Part shown: positions 33,865 through 46,050 of the stretch, one piece after another | Layout: each line of letters begins with the position of its first letter | How positions within the stretch are numbered: position 1 is the first letter of the stretch | Assembly (NCBI GenBank): GCA_022592445.1 | Contig: JABYQR010000009.1 | Location: 186,001 to 250,000, forward strand | From: Cytidiella melzeri | Lineage: Eukaryota > Basidiomycota > Agaricomycetes > Polyporales > Irpicaceae | Length of the DNA: 64,000 bases | Direction of reading: 5' to 3' | Made by a program: the position numbers and the translations under genes | The notes under the pieces: generated by a model | The model's input: only the letters and a program-made list of their open reading frames with translations | Told to the model about the DNA's origin: nothing | Database searches by the model: none

Positions 33865-35950
33865 ATGAATATCGAACAGTAGGTTCTTGAATTCCTCTTC
33901 ACGGAAGAGAGCTCAACGTGGTTTCATAGGTTCAGGAAAGCTGGTTACCAGGCCATCGATAGAATCTGTGACTACCATTATTCCCTCGAGCAGCTTCCAG
34001 TTGTGTCACAAGTTCGTCCAGGATATCTCAAAGATCTCATTCCTTGTATGTCGCCGGTCATCTATTTGCATCAACTGGAGGGCTTGATTTTACTCTCGAC
34101 TTCAGCCAGTGCCCCCGAGGAAGGTGAAGACTTTCAGCAAATAGCCGATGATTATCAAAGCTACATCATACCGGGTATGTATGGTAGTATGATCACGGTC
34201 TATAGTATCCTACTAACTTACGCGTGGTATAAGGGCTCACGCATTGGCAGCACCCGAGCTTCTTCGCGTACTACCCGACACCTTGCACATTCGAAAGCAT
34301 ACTCGGAGATCTCTATGCCACAAGCACTGCGAATCCTGGCTTTAACGTCTGTACAACTCCTTGACGGTTTTGATCTACCCTGACGCCTGCATTCGTAGTG
34401 GTCATGCAGTCCAGCCTGTACTGAACTTGAAGCTATTGTGATGGACTGGGCTGCAAAACTGTTCGGATTAGCAGAACAATTCCTGAATACTTCGAAAGTT
34501 GGTGGAGGTGTAATCCAGGTGAGGGACAAATGTGATCGCCTTCTTCCCGTTCTTGGGACTTACAACAAGCAGACATCTGCTTCTGATTCAGCGTTGGTGG
34601 CTATCGTGGCGGCGAGGTCTTTGTATACAAGCAGACATGCCTCGGTGAAAATGGAGGACTTGATAATCTACACGACGACTCAGACTCACTCTCTGGGCGT
34701 GAAAGCTGGACTTGTTCTTGGGCTTACATCTCGCTCATTGAATGTCACCGCTGAGGATAAGTTTGCTCTACGAGGAGAGACATTGAGGCGCGCCATTGAA
34801 GAAGACAAGGCACGCGGGAAACATCCTTTCGTTTTAGGTAGGTTGATTTTACCTTGACCGTCTCATGCTGTTCACTGACCTTGCTTACTTGTTCGCTGCA
34901 GTTGCCACAGTAGGAACGACGTCTTCGGGCGCTGTAGACCGTCTAGGTGAAATCGGTGAAGTCGGTACGTTTACATTCTCCTGTGCATCTGTTTTACGGT
35001 GGCTCATTGCCGTGTTTGCGCAGCCAAGGACCATCCGTCGCTCTGGATCCATGTCGATGCTGCGTACGGTGGGGTTACTCTGGCATGTCCTGAGTTCCGA
35101 GAGATCGCCCAGCTGGACAGTATCAACAAATACGCGGATTCGTTTTGCACGAATTTCCACAAGGTATAGTGTTCTTCTTGTTCTTTGTGACGATCTCCTG
35201 TTCTTAATACGAAGCAGTGGGGGTTGGTCAATTTCGACGCTTCGGCTCTTTGGGTTAAGGACACGACGCACCTGACCAATGCGCTGGATGTTACACCGGA
35301 GTTCCTGCGTACTAAGGAAGCGACTGAAGGTGCGTCCTTTCTTATTGATTTCGTTTGCATACGTCTCATTCGTACTTTAGGAAAAGTGACAGATTATCGA
35401 AACTGGCACCTTGTACTCAGTCGCCGCTTCAGGTCACTGAAAATATGGTTCGTGCTGAGGAGCTTTGGCGCGGAGGGTTTTAGAGCACAGATTCGCAAGG
35501 TTAGTTTCTTCACGAAAAGTCGAGGTTTAAAAACATTTGACATGGGAGCGCTAGAGCGTCAAGCTGAATGACTACCTTGTCACCCTTCTTCGCTCATCGC
35601 CGGACTTCTCACTTGTCACGGAGCCCTCCTTTGCTCTGTCTGTCTTCAGGCTCACACCTGCGTGGATCACTTCCGCAGAATCAGACGAAACCAAACGTGA
35701 GGCGATGCTGAACCACCTCAACAAATCGTTTTACACCCGTCTCGCAGCGCGGCATGATATAGCGCTGACACAGACAAACTTGAACGGCAAGTTCTGCATC
35801 CGCCTCGTAAACGGGGCTGCGAGGACAAAAAAGGAACATATAGAACATGCGTGGTATATTCTACAGGAGGAGGCTAAGGCTGCCATGATGGCGTGGAGGA
35901 TGCTTGCTTTGCCCAATGAACCAAGAAGCCTAGAACTTGGAAGGCTTTGA
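33865..35950 (+). CDS. Aromatic-L-amino-acid decarboxylase (PLP-dependent)
   Basis: Eleven exons: 33865-33878, 33930-34045, 34106-34174, 34234-34346, 34399-34518, 34573-34837, 34902-34964, 35024-35163, 35218-35329, 35381-35499, 35564-35950; 505 aa, phases consistent. Group II PLP decarboxylase motifs run in order: [76 protein letters not shown] (here TSASDSALV), [40 protein letters not shown] and [17 protein letters not shown], with the lysine of HKW as the Schiff-base residue. The C-terminal ILQEEA helix is present. Likely substrates are tryptophan, tyrosine or DOPA, giving the corresponding amines; specificity cannot be told from sequence. Exon 1 is only 14 nt (Met-Asn-Ile-Glu). An alcohol-oxidase gene follows 660 bp downstream on the same strand. 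Confidence 0.92.
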
Positions 35951-36608
35951 ATTCACTTTACAAGATTTGGAAATATTGGATGGCGTGTTTCTGTATTCTT
36001 TAGACTTCATAGAGTTGACCAACGCCAAACACGCTCGATACAGCGCCGCGAAATCAACACTGTAAACATGACCTTTGAGGGATATTCTGTTAGGCATCTT
36101 TTCCTATTCAATGACCGCTCAGACGTTCGAGATACGCAGAGCCGTCCTATCTAAACCAACAGATGAGATTGTCAATGGGCAGCACTGATCATGTAGCGGA
36201 TCGGACCATGAATGAAGTAAGAATTCGAGATCCGCATGGGGTTAAGCCGTACGGCATTGCGGCGAATCACTAGTCGACGTACTCCGCTTCGCCTCCGCTT
36301 CGTCCGAACGTGGCTGAGGCTAGTTACAAAACATGGCTACTAGGTAGAAATGTCTCTCATCGTCCTGCTCGTGGATGCCTACGATTTATTCTTCTCCTCT
36401 TCAGCTAGGCTTTCCGAGTCGAGGTTACTCTCAAGTTGAAGCAATGGGATCTGCAAGGTGTCAATACTCACGGCTGAATTATTCTGGCGATTCTATCGGG
36501 CAAAGTTGCATTCAAGTTGATATTCGGTATGAGAGGATGGCAGCATCCTTGCGACCTGCCCAGTATCTGTACACTGACCTCCCACTGTAACCTTGGAAAT
36601 TCCTGAAC
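35951..36608. other. Intergenic region between decarboxylase and alcohol oxidase
   Basis: About 660 bp. Contains the decarboxylase 3' flank and the oxidase promoter; no recognisable gene or repeat. Confidence 0.4.
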
Positions 36609-39132
36609 ATGTCTTCGTCCCAAACCGACTCGGAGTACGATATCATCTTTGCAGGAGGTAAGCACAGTGAAGCTTCACAACTTGCTATATTATGCTGATC
36701 TTCGTCCATGCAGGAGGAACTTCAGCCTGCTTGATTGCCAGTCGCCTCGCAGAAGCCGACCCCAGTCTCAGCATCCTCATCGTCGAAGCAGGCCCTCACA
36801 CTCAGAATGATTTAGCCCACGTCCAGCCCGCCAGGTTTCTAAGCCACTTGAGCCCATCCAGCACAACCACGACCTTTATGGTCGCAAACACAGAGAAAGA
36901 GCTGGCAGACCGTCAGACCATCGTACCTGCCGGTGCATGTGTGGGTGGTGGCTCGAGTATTAATTGTGAGAGACCTCATCTACACTCCGATGAAGCTTAT
37001 CCCAAAGCGCCTCCGACAGTCATGATGTACACTCGAGCTGCAGCTTCTGACTATGATGAGTGGGAGGTGAGATATAAGAATACAGGGTGGGGCTCAAAGG
37101 ACATCATCCCTCTGCTAAAAAAGGCATGTCAAACCAGAGCGGACGTCGAGTTTGTTAATCAACTTCACCCAGACGGAGACGTACCAAGTTGCCTCCGGGA
37201 AAGATTCCGTCCACGGTTACTCAGGTCCTTTGAAGGTATCCTATGGGGGCCCGTTGACCAATATTGGAAAGGATTTTTTGACAGTGGGACAGAAGTACGA
37301 CCCTAAGCGGGGGTCAATCGAAGATCCTAACAATTTATACGACGTCAATTCACACGGTGTACGCTACCTTCTCTCAATCCTATAATAACAAAATGCCGAC
37401 TGTCGGTTCTCTACTGACAGCGATGGCAGAAATGGATCAGTGAGGAAGGCAAGAGGTCCGACGTAGCCCATCACTTCATGTATGACAAGAATCGCGACAA
37501 CATCACACTGACTGTGGGACATCTGGTCAAGCGTGTCATTTTCGAGTGAGGATCTCCATCAATGTATGCCAATGTCGACGCGTCTAACGGAATATGCAGG
37601 GGTAAGCGTGCAGTTGGAATAGAGTATGTCAAGAACCCCAAATTTCACCCCGAGGCCGTATCTCTCGAGGTCATGACGGCGCATGCAAAGAGTCTTGTCG
37701 TTGTTTCCGGAGGTGCTTTTGGATCGCCTATCATTCTTGAACGCTCCGGTATCGGTGCCAAAGAAGTCATAGAAAAGTATGGCGTGGAGCAACTTATCGA
37801 CCTTCCAGGCGTTGGGGAGAACTATCAAGGTGCGCTCGCACCACGGTTTTTCGACTTAAGGGTTATAGCAATTTGTCTTCAGATCACCAAGTCATCTTTG
37901 CTCCTTACCTTGCCAGCGAGGAGTCGGACACCATCGATGCTATCGTTAGGAATGAGCAGCCTGCTTTTGACTGTAAATCTATTTCACTGCACTCTCAATC
38001 TGGGAACAACTATCTAAAGTAATCCTTAGCATTCTCCGAAGAATGGAAGAAATCTGGCACAGGTTTGATGGCATCTAAGTGTGGCCCCTTGACGAACTAT
38101 ACGAAGCTCTTACTAACATACTACGCAGCGCACTTGATGCGGGTGTGAAACTACGCTTTACTCAGGAGGAACTAAAGATCATCGGACCTGTTTTCACCGA
38201 GAAATGGGAATCATACTACGCGTCTAGAAAAGATAGTCCTGCCATGTGGATTGGCCCTGTCTCCATGTAAGAATGCCCATTCTATGCCACACCTCAGGCA
38301 GCGCAACGTACTGAAGCTTATTGCTCGAAGGTTCGTTGGTGACCCCTCTTCCACTCCTTCCCGCAAGTACTTTAGCGTCGGCTACTACGTCGAACACCCC
38401 TCGTCACTCGGCTTCGTCCACATGCGCTCTGGAACAGACCCGACTGTTCCTCCCGAGTTCGAAACTGGCTACCTGAAACAGAAGCAAGACCTCGAGTTGC
38501 TCGTATACGGGTACAAGCGCTCTCGCGAGTATGCCCGTCGCATGCGATGCTACCGCGGCGAGTACGTTCCTAACCACCCTGAATTTGCGAAAACTAGTTT
38601 GGCGCTGTGCAAGGAGGAGATCCAGCCCGTTGCCCTCGGCGCCCCTGACATCGGATATACTGAAGAAGACAATGAAGCGGTCGAGGCATACACGCGGAAG
38701 GCTGGTGCGTAGCAGACGGTGATCCACAGTGGTTTTGTACGAGTACTCATGCTGACTGTTCTTGGAGTAGTTGGGACAGCGTGGCACTCGGTGAGTACCT
38801 GAGCTGTTATTTAGAGTGACATGGCGGAGTGTGAGACCAGATGTTTATTTTTTGGGATCTAGCTCGGCACCTGTGCGATGAAGCCTCGCGCTGAAGGAGG
38901 CGTCGTAGATTCGAATTTGAACGTATATGGTGTCAAGAACCTCAAAGTGGCTGATTTGTCCATTCCTCCCTCAAACGTCGCCGCCGTACGTCTTCAAGTT
39001 ATCCAGTGATGCTGAGCGGTGATCAACGTGCCACTGACCCTTGATGTGTAGAACACATACTCAACGACTTTGGCTGTCGCTGAAAAGGCGGCTCTCATTA
39101 TCGCTGCAGAGCTCGGCATTACTGGTGTTTGA
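36609..39132 (+). CDS. GMC-family alcohol (methanol-type) oxidase
   Basis: Thirteen exons: 36609-36657, 36714-36965, 37020-37123, 37173-37358, 37421-37545, 37600-37829, 37883-37972, 38030-38078, 38129-38266, 38331-38704, 38768-38790, 38863-38985, 39052-39132; 607 aa, slightly shorter than the ~650 aa of fungal alcohol oxidases. The N-terminal FAD site reads YDIIFAGGGTSACLIASRLAEADP, followed by VGGGSSINFMMYTR, SGGAFGSPIILERSGIG and the C-terminal GMC pattern AWHSLGTCAMKP...NLYV-type ADLSIPPSNVAANTYSTTLAVAEKAA. The active-site His (AWHS) and Asn (AANTY) are in place. Such enzymes oxidise primary alcohols to aldehydes with release of H2O2, which in wood- and litter-decay fungi feeds peroxidases. 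No secretion signal is visible. Intron 3 begins GCATGT, a GC-AG intron. Confidence 0.9.
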
Positions 39133-39411
39133 TTATCAAAGCGGGTCTCTTATATGCGTAGCTATTCAGTTCTTGGGCTCCAAGCCGGGCCTTAGCTTCG
39201 TCTACAGTCCAGAGTATCAGTTGTGCGCATGTAATGTACTCTTTGATAACATTGCGTCAAAGTCATATGGTGGTTTACAATCCGATGGCCAAGGAAACTC
39301 GGCCCTATCAATAATTTCTGCCCGGCATGGATAATTCAACGGAGTGAAGGTTTCAATGCGAATTAGATGCCAGAACCAACGCAATTTCCATTACCAGTCT
39401 ACCACTCAGCT

Positions 39412-42400
39412 CTAATGATCAACCATCGTTGACAATATACTCTTAAACACCGCCGGTATTTCTGCGGTATTGCCCACCCGGAAACCACTACCAGGCAGCT
39501 GCTTCGGTATCCTAAAAATTGGCAGAGTATGATTGTTGGTACCAGGAACATGGCCGAGATAGCAGAAATAGCTCACCACGTTGCCTCTGCGCCTTCTCCA
39601 ATACATATCAAAGCAGTTTTTACCTTCGGGTGCATCGCCATAGCCCTTTTCAGTTGTTGAGGAGAGATATTGTACCGTCCAAAGTTTGCGTCCGTAATTG
39701 CAATCACAAACCATTCATCTGCCGATAATATTTAGATAGATTACACGCTAACTTGCGCGCGAGGTTTGACTGACCGGCGTCGAATTTAGCCACTTCAGTG
39801 ACAGCATGGTTAAGCGCCTCGACTGCAGTTGATGAGTAGTGTCACCGCAACTTACACGAGTAAGTATGCTTACCCGTGTAGTCACCAGCGAACGAGTACT
39901 GAGTAGTCAACTCCATCTTTTCCAGGATTTTCCACCTGTCCCGAAGATCAGCTGGTGGATGGTGAGCCTCTACTAACTTGATGTCGGGCGAGTCTCCAGA
40001 CTTTTCAATGCGTTAGCTCTTAGTATGACGAGTAATTTGCCGTCGACTTACATGCCCAACCATCTATGTCACTAGTTAGCAATCGCCTGAGTAGACACGC
40101 TACAGAATACTGACGTCCCACACGTATTTGTCCTGCCTAGACAGTTGCGCGAAGGTCTCCATCAGCATTACAGCGGTCTCCAAGCTTCGAGCTAAGCGAC
40201 CGTCATACTGGAAGCGATACCTAGTAAAGTGAGATATATCAGCATGGCACCAGATAGTTCAAAATCATCATTACGTACATCGATGCGCTAATATCGAAAA
40301 GGAATCTGATTCGTTTGGGCCTGTGCGATAGCGCAATTCACAGGTGAGTATATAGTTGGAAGGGGTAGAGTGCATGCGCACGAACTTGATTTGTGGACGA
40401 CCCATTTCTGGCTTCGCCATCCCCCGTCGCTTGTAAACAGCTGCTTCACCCGTCAGGCCTTCCGTCAGACGAGCGTCATCCAACTCTCCGTCCGTTTGAC
40501 GCTTCACCCAGACCCGTTCCTCCTCTTTGGCAGCAAGATCTGAAGAGGCAGGTTGTCAATGTCAGAGTAGGCAATACAGGTAACGTATACTTACTCTCGA
40601 GAAGATCATGAAGCTGAGTAATATGACCTTGTACTGCTTCTAGGTGAGTTCCGTAACTACGAGCATCCGCTTCCGACATGTTGAGGTCCTCTAGACGGCG
40701 CGCGAGTTCTTGTCGAGCCATCCCGCGCGCTTTCTCTTTGATATGATCTGGAACGTCAATCTTCAGCTGGTCAGATACCTGCTTGATGTCATGTCCTTTG
40801 TGCAGACGCTTGTAACCGCCTCTTCCGCCCATGCCAGCAGTGTCACGGCCTCCAGACTGCAAGGGAAGTATGAGTTTGGCGCGAGGTTGAACAAACGTTG
40901 CGACTCACTCCTCCAGCCCATGAATTACCGCCTACGTGTTCTTCGTTCTTTGGGTCGTCCTTCCCGTGTTTAGGCTCCGAAAGAGACGTGTTTTTTGGCT
41001 GGTACGTCACATCGAGAACCCGCTTCCGTGTCCCTTCGCGAGCCGCCTCAATACCCAAGTATTTCACAATCAATCTAAATGAGAATTTACTACCAGCTTT
41101 GGCCGGCAGCGTATGTTGACTACATACCCGTGATGGTCGAGAATCTCGGCGAGTTTTGCAATGGTGGCAGGCCGGTACACATCGAAATCAAAGATATTTC
41201 GGATGGCCAACTCAAGTGGGTCTTGAGGGTAGGCTTGGATATGTCGAATCAGGTTTATCAGCTCTACGCAGCGATACTAGTCAGTCAAAGGGGCGAGACC
41301 GCAAATAAAGAGTCACACCTCGTAGGGAGTACGGATACATAAGGCTGCCTGCTTCATACGCATGTCGTAAGTCATGGAATGCAGCAACAAGACGAAGGAT
41401 CAGATCCTCCGTGAGTTCAGGTGCGAGTTGCTCCAAAAGCTTCCTTTCGCTCTGCATGTCAGGATTTGTAACAGAGTGACAGCTAAAGTTGTCTCCAAGA
41501 ACTTGCAAGAAGTGGTTACCGAGGAATGCTACATGATGAAGACGTCAGCTAACTCATTGCAGTGTTGGTTGCTCTGACGAGAAACCTACGGTATCCAGGT
41601 CTGTTCGCCAAGAGAACCAGGCGAAAGTTAGGATGAACGACGATGTCTGTGGTCCGTTCCTTCTGACGACGCACTCGGTGTCCGTTGGTGAGGGTCAATT
41701 CTCCTTGGCCGGCAAGACTTTTGAAAACGGCGACTACGTGTTCAGCAGCCTTGTCTGCTTCATCGATGATGATGACTCGCCCGTGCTTGATAGCCCTAAG
41801 CAAAGGAGAATCGATATACTTCATGGTACCACCTTCTAACGATGTCGTGAACATGAGTTGATTGACTGTGCTGTCCCTGTGCAATTGTATGTATTCTCGC
41901 GGTCTGTTGAGAAGCTGCGAATAATCAGTATCGGCAATGGCGGTGAAACATTTTCCATACTTGGCACAAGCTATTGAAGGTACATGAGTCGATGCGCGTT
42001 TTACATATTCATGTGCTACTCACCGATCTACAACTTTGTTTTTGCCGACGCCCTACAGTTGATGAGTATTGTGCGAAAAACCGACAAGAGTGGGAATATT
42101 ACCTGGTTTCCCAGCAAAACAAGGTGTTCTCCCAAGATCTCCATGTCAATGGCTAGTTCTTGCATGAGAGACGTCTGCAGGCTGTTGTCGTAGAAGCCGT
42201 TCATGTGTGGAATGTAAGAAGCAACACCGTCCGGATCCTGGTCCACAGCGAAGCGATGTATGCGAACGGATGTAGTATCTGGTGCAGAAGGATCGCTGGG
42301 AGGCGGAAATTCCAGAGCATTGTCTACTATGCTCGGAGGAGGGTGATACTATAAGACCAGAGTGTCAGTAAACGTAACGTTCACGTAAGGATATGGACCA

Positions 42401-44764
42401 TATACCGGTGGCGTCTTCTTTCGAATCTTGAGCTCCTCGAATATGTTGTCAAGGCTCATCCTCTCCGCAGCAGGTAAAAACTCGGCCAAAACTGCATGAC
42501 TGAGCAGTGCATGCAAATCCACGCGCCCAGGGAATCGTGCCAACCGCTTCGCAAGCCTGATCAAAGCTCTCGTGCCCAGCTTCCTATTCTTTTGTACTAG
42601 ATCGGAAGTCATGTTCGACCGGTACTTGTCGGCGAACTGGAGCAATACATCCACGAGGTCTGCCGAGCACTCTGTCTGGCAAAGTACAGTGTATTCCTCT
42701 TGGTTAGTCATGGGAAGTGCCGGCACAGGAAAGAACATATTAGAATGTTCGTCTGACAGCCAGTCTTTCAAAGGGAGAGATTTGGAAGCAGTGACGATGA
42801 CACGGAAGGCACGATGCGGCACAGAGAGTTGTCCCGTGGAGATCTGACGAGTGATGTCAATATGATGATGCTTGAAGGCTCAATTTTAATCATGCCTCCT
42901 CTGGATCTGCTTGTTGGACAAGCCGCTTTCCCTCCCAAAGCTCAGCTTCCCTATCTTGCATGAGTCGGGCAAGCGAGCCTGCAGTTGGGCCAATGACGTC
43001 TATGCCTGAAAGATGGACCAGTCTACCTTCCCAGGCACCTTCAATCAATGGACTGACACCGAGCTTCGTTCAGTCATGTGCAGGAACACCATTACAACGA
43101 ACTACCGACCTCGGTTCCCAGGACGTTGCTCCGCCGTCCTCAATCTTCCTCCGCATGATTAACTCCCGTCCTCCCAATTCTTTGTACATGTGCACAGAAT
43201 CGACCTCGTAGCCCAACAAAGCCCCAAATGTCTGAACCAGGGTGGTGGTCGAGCACGACGCAGTTGAGGGCAGGACCGGTGGCACGTATGTGATGTCCCA
43301 CCCAAGGGTATGAGCCTGTAGCATGCAAGTCAGCAGTCCCATGAACCTTTCGGTGACCAGGAAGTCGAGTTTCTGGAGGTCTTTCCATGGGTATGGGAAA
43401 AGAGGCCTAGGACCACCGGCGGCAACCACATTCAGGGATCGAGAGGTCTGAGAGCTTGAGAACGAGAGCCGGACAGAGCGGTCAGATTCCCGTTCAATGG
43501 ATACCAGACGGTAACCTAATAATCCGAGATCATCTCCTTCGCCGCTCAATGAAGGACTACCCAGTGCACCCAGACCGGCTTCCTCAGTCTGATTCGAAAG
43601 CATTCCCCACACGACAAACGGAGCGTGCAGAAGGCCTGGATGAAGCGCCAACATCAGCTTCGCTAGCTGCTGTGGTGATGGTGACGCAGGTGCAGGAAAT
43701 ACGGAAAGCAAAGCGCGTAATTTCACGAGCGCAGTCTGCGGGAAGGCACGGAGGTTCGATTTCGATGTTGCATCAACCGCACTTTGTGACTCGCTCGCAT
43801 ACTGCGTGGCGAGAATGATCTGTCGTAGTTTCTCGTAAAGGGTTGCTGAGTAGGAGTGAGAAAACGTTGATCCAGAGCTGAGAGACATCAACGCGCCGAC
43901 AGGGTCCACAAAGCGTGCTTGGAAGCGACTACGAAAGGGAGGGTCAATGGGATATCCTGCGTACGGGGGTACGGGTGCGGCTATAGCTATAACTCTGAAA
44001 TCTTTGTGAGCGGGAATAAACCGTTTCCCCGAGTCCTTGAAAGAATCCAGCATGAAGTAACGGTCTTGATGTATGATTTGGGTACCATCATCTAGGTTGC
44101 TTCACCAGAAGAGAGTTACGGCGATGCAGGTATTATTGAGAGGTCAGGCGAGACTCACATTTCTCGGTTTTCGAGCAGATTGTTGAGAACCTAAGTGTTA
44201 TCAGACAAGGGCGACAGAACAGAGAAGCTGCAACTCACCGGCATTATGCCCCTCTCGGCCTTCTCTATGCCTTCTATAATCAATATTCGGCCATGCTTTG
44301 CAGCTTTGACCGCGGCACTGTCTACATAACTCAAAGTGCCACCATGTCGTAGCTCTCTGCCTTGCTTCAGTTCAGTCTCTCCTACATCTCGATGCAGTGT
44401 AATAAACTCGTATTCTAAATTTGTAAGGCTGGACAATACATGGAATTAGTAGCCTTCACTACTATCGGCTGAAACACTAGCATGCTCACCTACAGAAGGT
44501 CATAGCAAGCCGTCGAGCGTAAGGGCCCGGCTGCGAAAGTAGGAAGATGTCCTGCCCAAGCAGGTACTTCTGCAGCATATAGTAGAGATTGTTGGCATTG
44601 AAAGTGTCCTCAGCATCTAGAATTGTGGTCTCCGAGTGCGGTAGACGTGCGGGTGAGGAAGAGGCGCGTACTTCGAAAGCAATTTGGCCGAGATTGAGGA
44701 TGCCTATCACTGGCGGCGGCTGCGCAAGTTCATGAAGCAGTCTGGTTAACCGACGCGCTGCCAT
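39412..44764 (-). CDS. VWA8: von Willebrand factor A domain-containing protein 8 (dynein-like AAA+ / VWA)
   Basis: A long multi-exon gene; the start is ATG 44764 (MAARRLTRLLHELAQPPP), preceded in frame by Arg-rich sequence without an ATG, so an upstream targeting exon is possible. Open blocks read in order: GQDIFLLSQPGPYARRLAMTF; LEYEFITLHRDVGETELKQGRE...GRILIIEGIEKAERGIMPVLNNLLENREM; a large exon 44053-43070 with DFRVIAIAAPVPPYAGYPIDPPFRSRFQARF; a second AAA+ module with Walker A GNQGVGKNKVVDRL (about 42090-42040), EYIQLHRDSTVNQL, VIIIDEADKAAEHVV; then linker helices; and at the C terminus a VWA domain with MIDAS motif RFLFDISASMYRF (about 40300-40264) ending ILSTMVDH. Human VWA8 is a mitochondrial ATPase. 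I did not fix every intron, so the exact protein length is not given. Confidence 0.85.
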
Positions 44765-45175
44765 GTTCACGTCGCGTCGTGGTGGCAGAGAGAAACGACG
44801 GGTCAAGCTATGTTATCCTTCGTCACATTCAAATGCAACAGGACCATCCGGCATCAAGTGCGTTCCGGTGCCGAATCCGTACCAGTAATATGCTCGGCGC
44901 TAGTGAGTTTGTCGGACTTTGTCGGAGTTGTCTTACATGTTTAGCAAATGTCCCTCCAGGTTTGCTAGACATCGTTAGGCATCACTAAGGTGCAATGATT
45001 TTAAAAGGCTGTATACTCCCCACTATCGAGTTGTGTATTGCTACATGATATGGTACACTGATGTTTGCCAAATAGCGTCAAAGTGTAGTGTATATCAACT
45101 GCCACAAACCAGTCAATTTTAAACTTGAATCACTCACTGTCTGAACTGTTGTCTCCCTTGTCACCTCTCTCTCCC
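44765..45175. other. Boundary between the gene-dense part and the retrotransposon block
   Basis: Holds the VWA8 promoter. No gene; composition becomes more AT-rich toward the right. Confidence 0.4.
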
Positions 45176-45318
45176 TCAACCTGGAAGGTGCACGTTGATT
45201 GCCTGCTCTGGCACGTGCTGTGGCCCGCTGTGCATTGATTTGCTGATCACTTTGCCTCTGTTTGCGAATGCACTTTGGCGCATTGGTTTTTTGCTCTCGT
45301 GTTTGGACTTAGGAAAAA

Positions 45319-45355
45319 GAAGGAAAGGTTTAGGAGGTGGATTTGGATATATAAA
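45319..45355 (+). promoter_or_regulatory. Family A promoter box and TATA box, copy 1
   Basis: A 19-bp box (agaaggaaaggtttaggag, 45319-45337) lies 10 bp upstream of TATATAAA (45348-45355). The same 19 bases occur 13 bp upstream of TATATAAA in the copy at 63436. Start codon about 150 bp downstream. Confidence 0.65.
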
Positions 45356-45503
45356 CAGTGCCACATGTACTTTGTTCCACAGAATACAATCTCCCAGGGC
45401 TACCACTTCACTTTGCGCTCGCAACCTTGCGTTGAGGAAGTCTCTTCACGTTCCTAAGCTGTAGCATCCCTTGTGTTACTCTACTGCATTCTCAACTGCG
45501 TTT

Positions 45504-45689
45504 ATGTCCACTGCGCCTTCTACTCAGGACCTGACTTGTATTTGCCACTTCTGCCCAATGGTTCCTCACCTGCCTGACGGTGATATGACTGGAAATTGCC
45601 CAGGCCTGCGAGCCGACCCCCTTCACATGCATAACAACTTCTTTGCATCCAGACTGACTCTATTGCGTGCTCTTCAGCAGACCAAGTAG
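45504..45689 (+). pseudogene. Cys-rich upstream ORF of family A, truncated copy
   Basis: Begins MSTAPSTQDLTCICHFCPMVPHLPDG, matching MSAASTND...CRYCPTVPHLPDG of the intact copy at 63627, then loses the proline-rich middle and most cysteine positions. Non-functional. Confidence 0.65.
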
Positions 45690-46050
45690 TGGAGCGAGAT
45701 GGCCCGAGAACAGCAAACAGGCTTTGGCAAAGATTACTGGCCAAACCTCAGGAACTTTGTGTGGCCATCCGAGGATTTGCCAAGGGTTCTCCGGCTCAAT
45801 GACTGACAACACTGTGACCTTCATCACATCCTACCCACATGATCACAACAGGCTGTGCCAGACCAAACAACGGGTAAGGACCATGAGGGTCAAACCCTCC
45901 TTGGAACCGCCGCAAAACACAATCACCAAAGCCTAGCGCCCAAGTTGCGTTGCAAGATGGCTCCTATCGCAGGTTGCCAGCGACCCCTTTTATTGGCATC
46001 CCATGTGGTGTACAGCAACCCAAAACTTGTCCCCTTTTAGGCGTTGCATC

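Larger units (their letters stand above)
45176..46050 (+). mobile_element. Family A retroelement, deleted 5' fragment (copy 1)
   Basis: Homologous by eye with the 5' regions at about 47340 and 63400: the promoter box (agaaggaaaggtttaggag, 45319-45337), TATATAAA (45348), the block cttcac-tttgcgctcgc, and a start codon in tttatgtcc context followed by a Cys-rich reading frame. The frame here (45504-45689, 61 codons) reads CICHFCPMVPHLPDG, then jumps by an apparent deletion to a TTSLHPD stretch equivalent to the later HPDCW motif, and stops. Sequence after about 45700 is unassigned. Boundaries are approximate. Confidence 0.65.
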
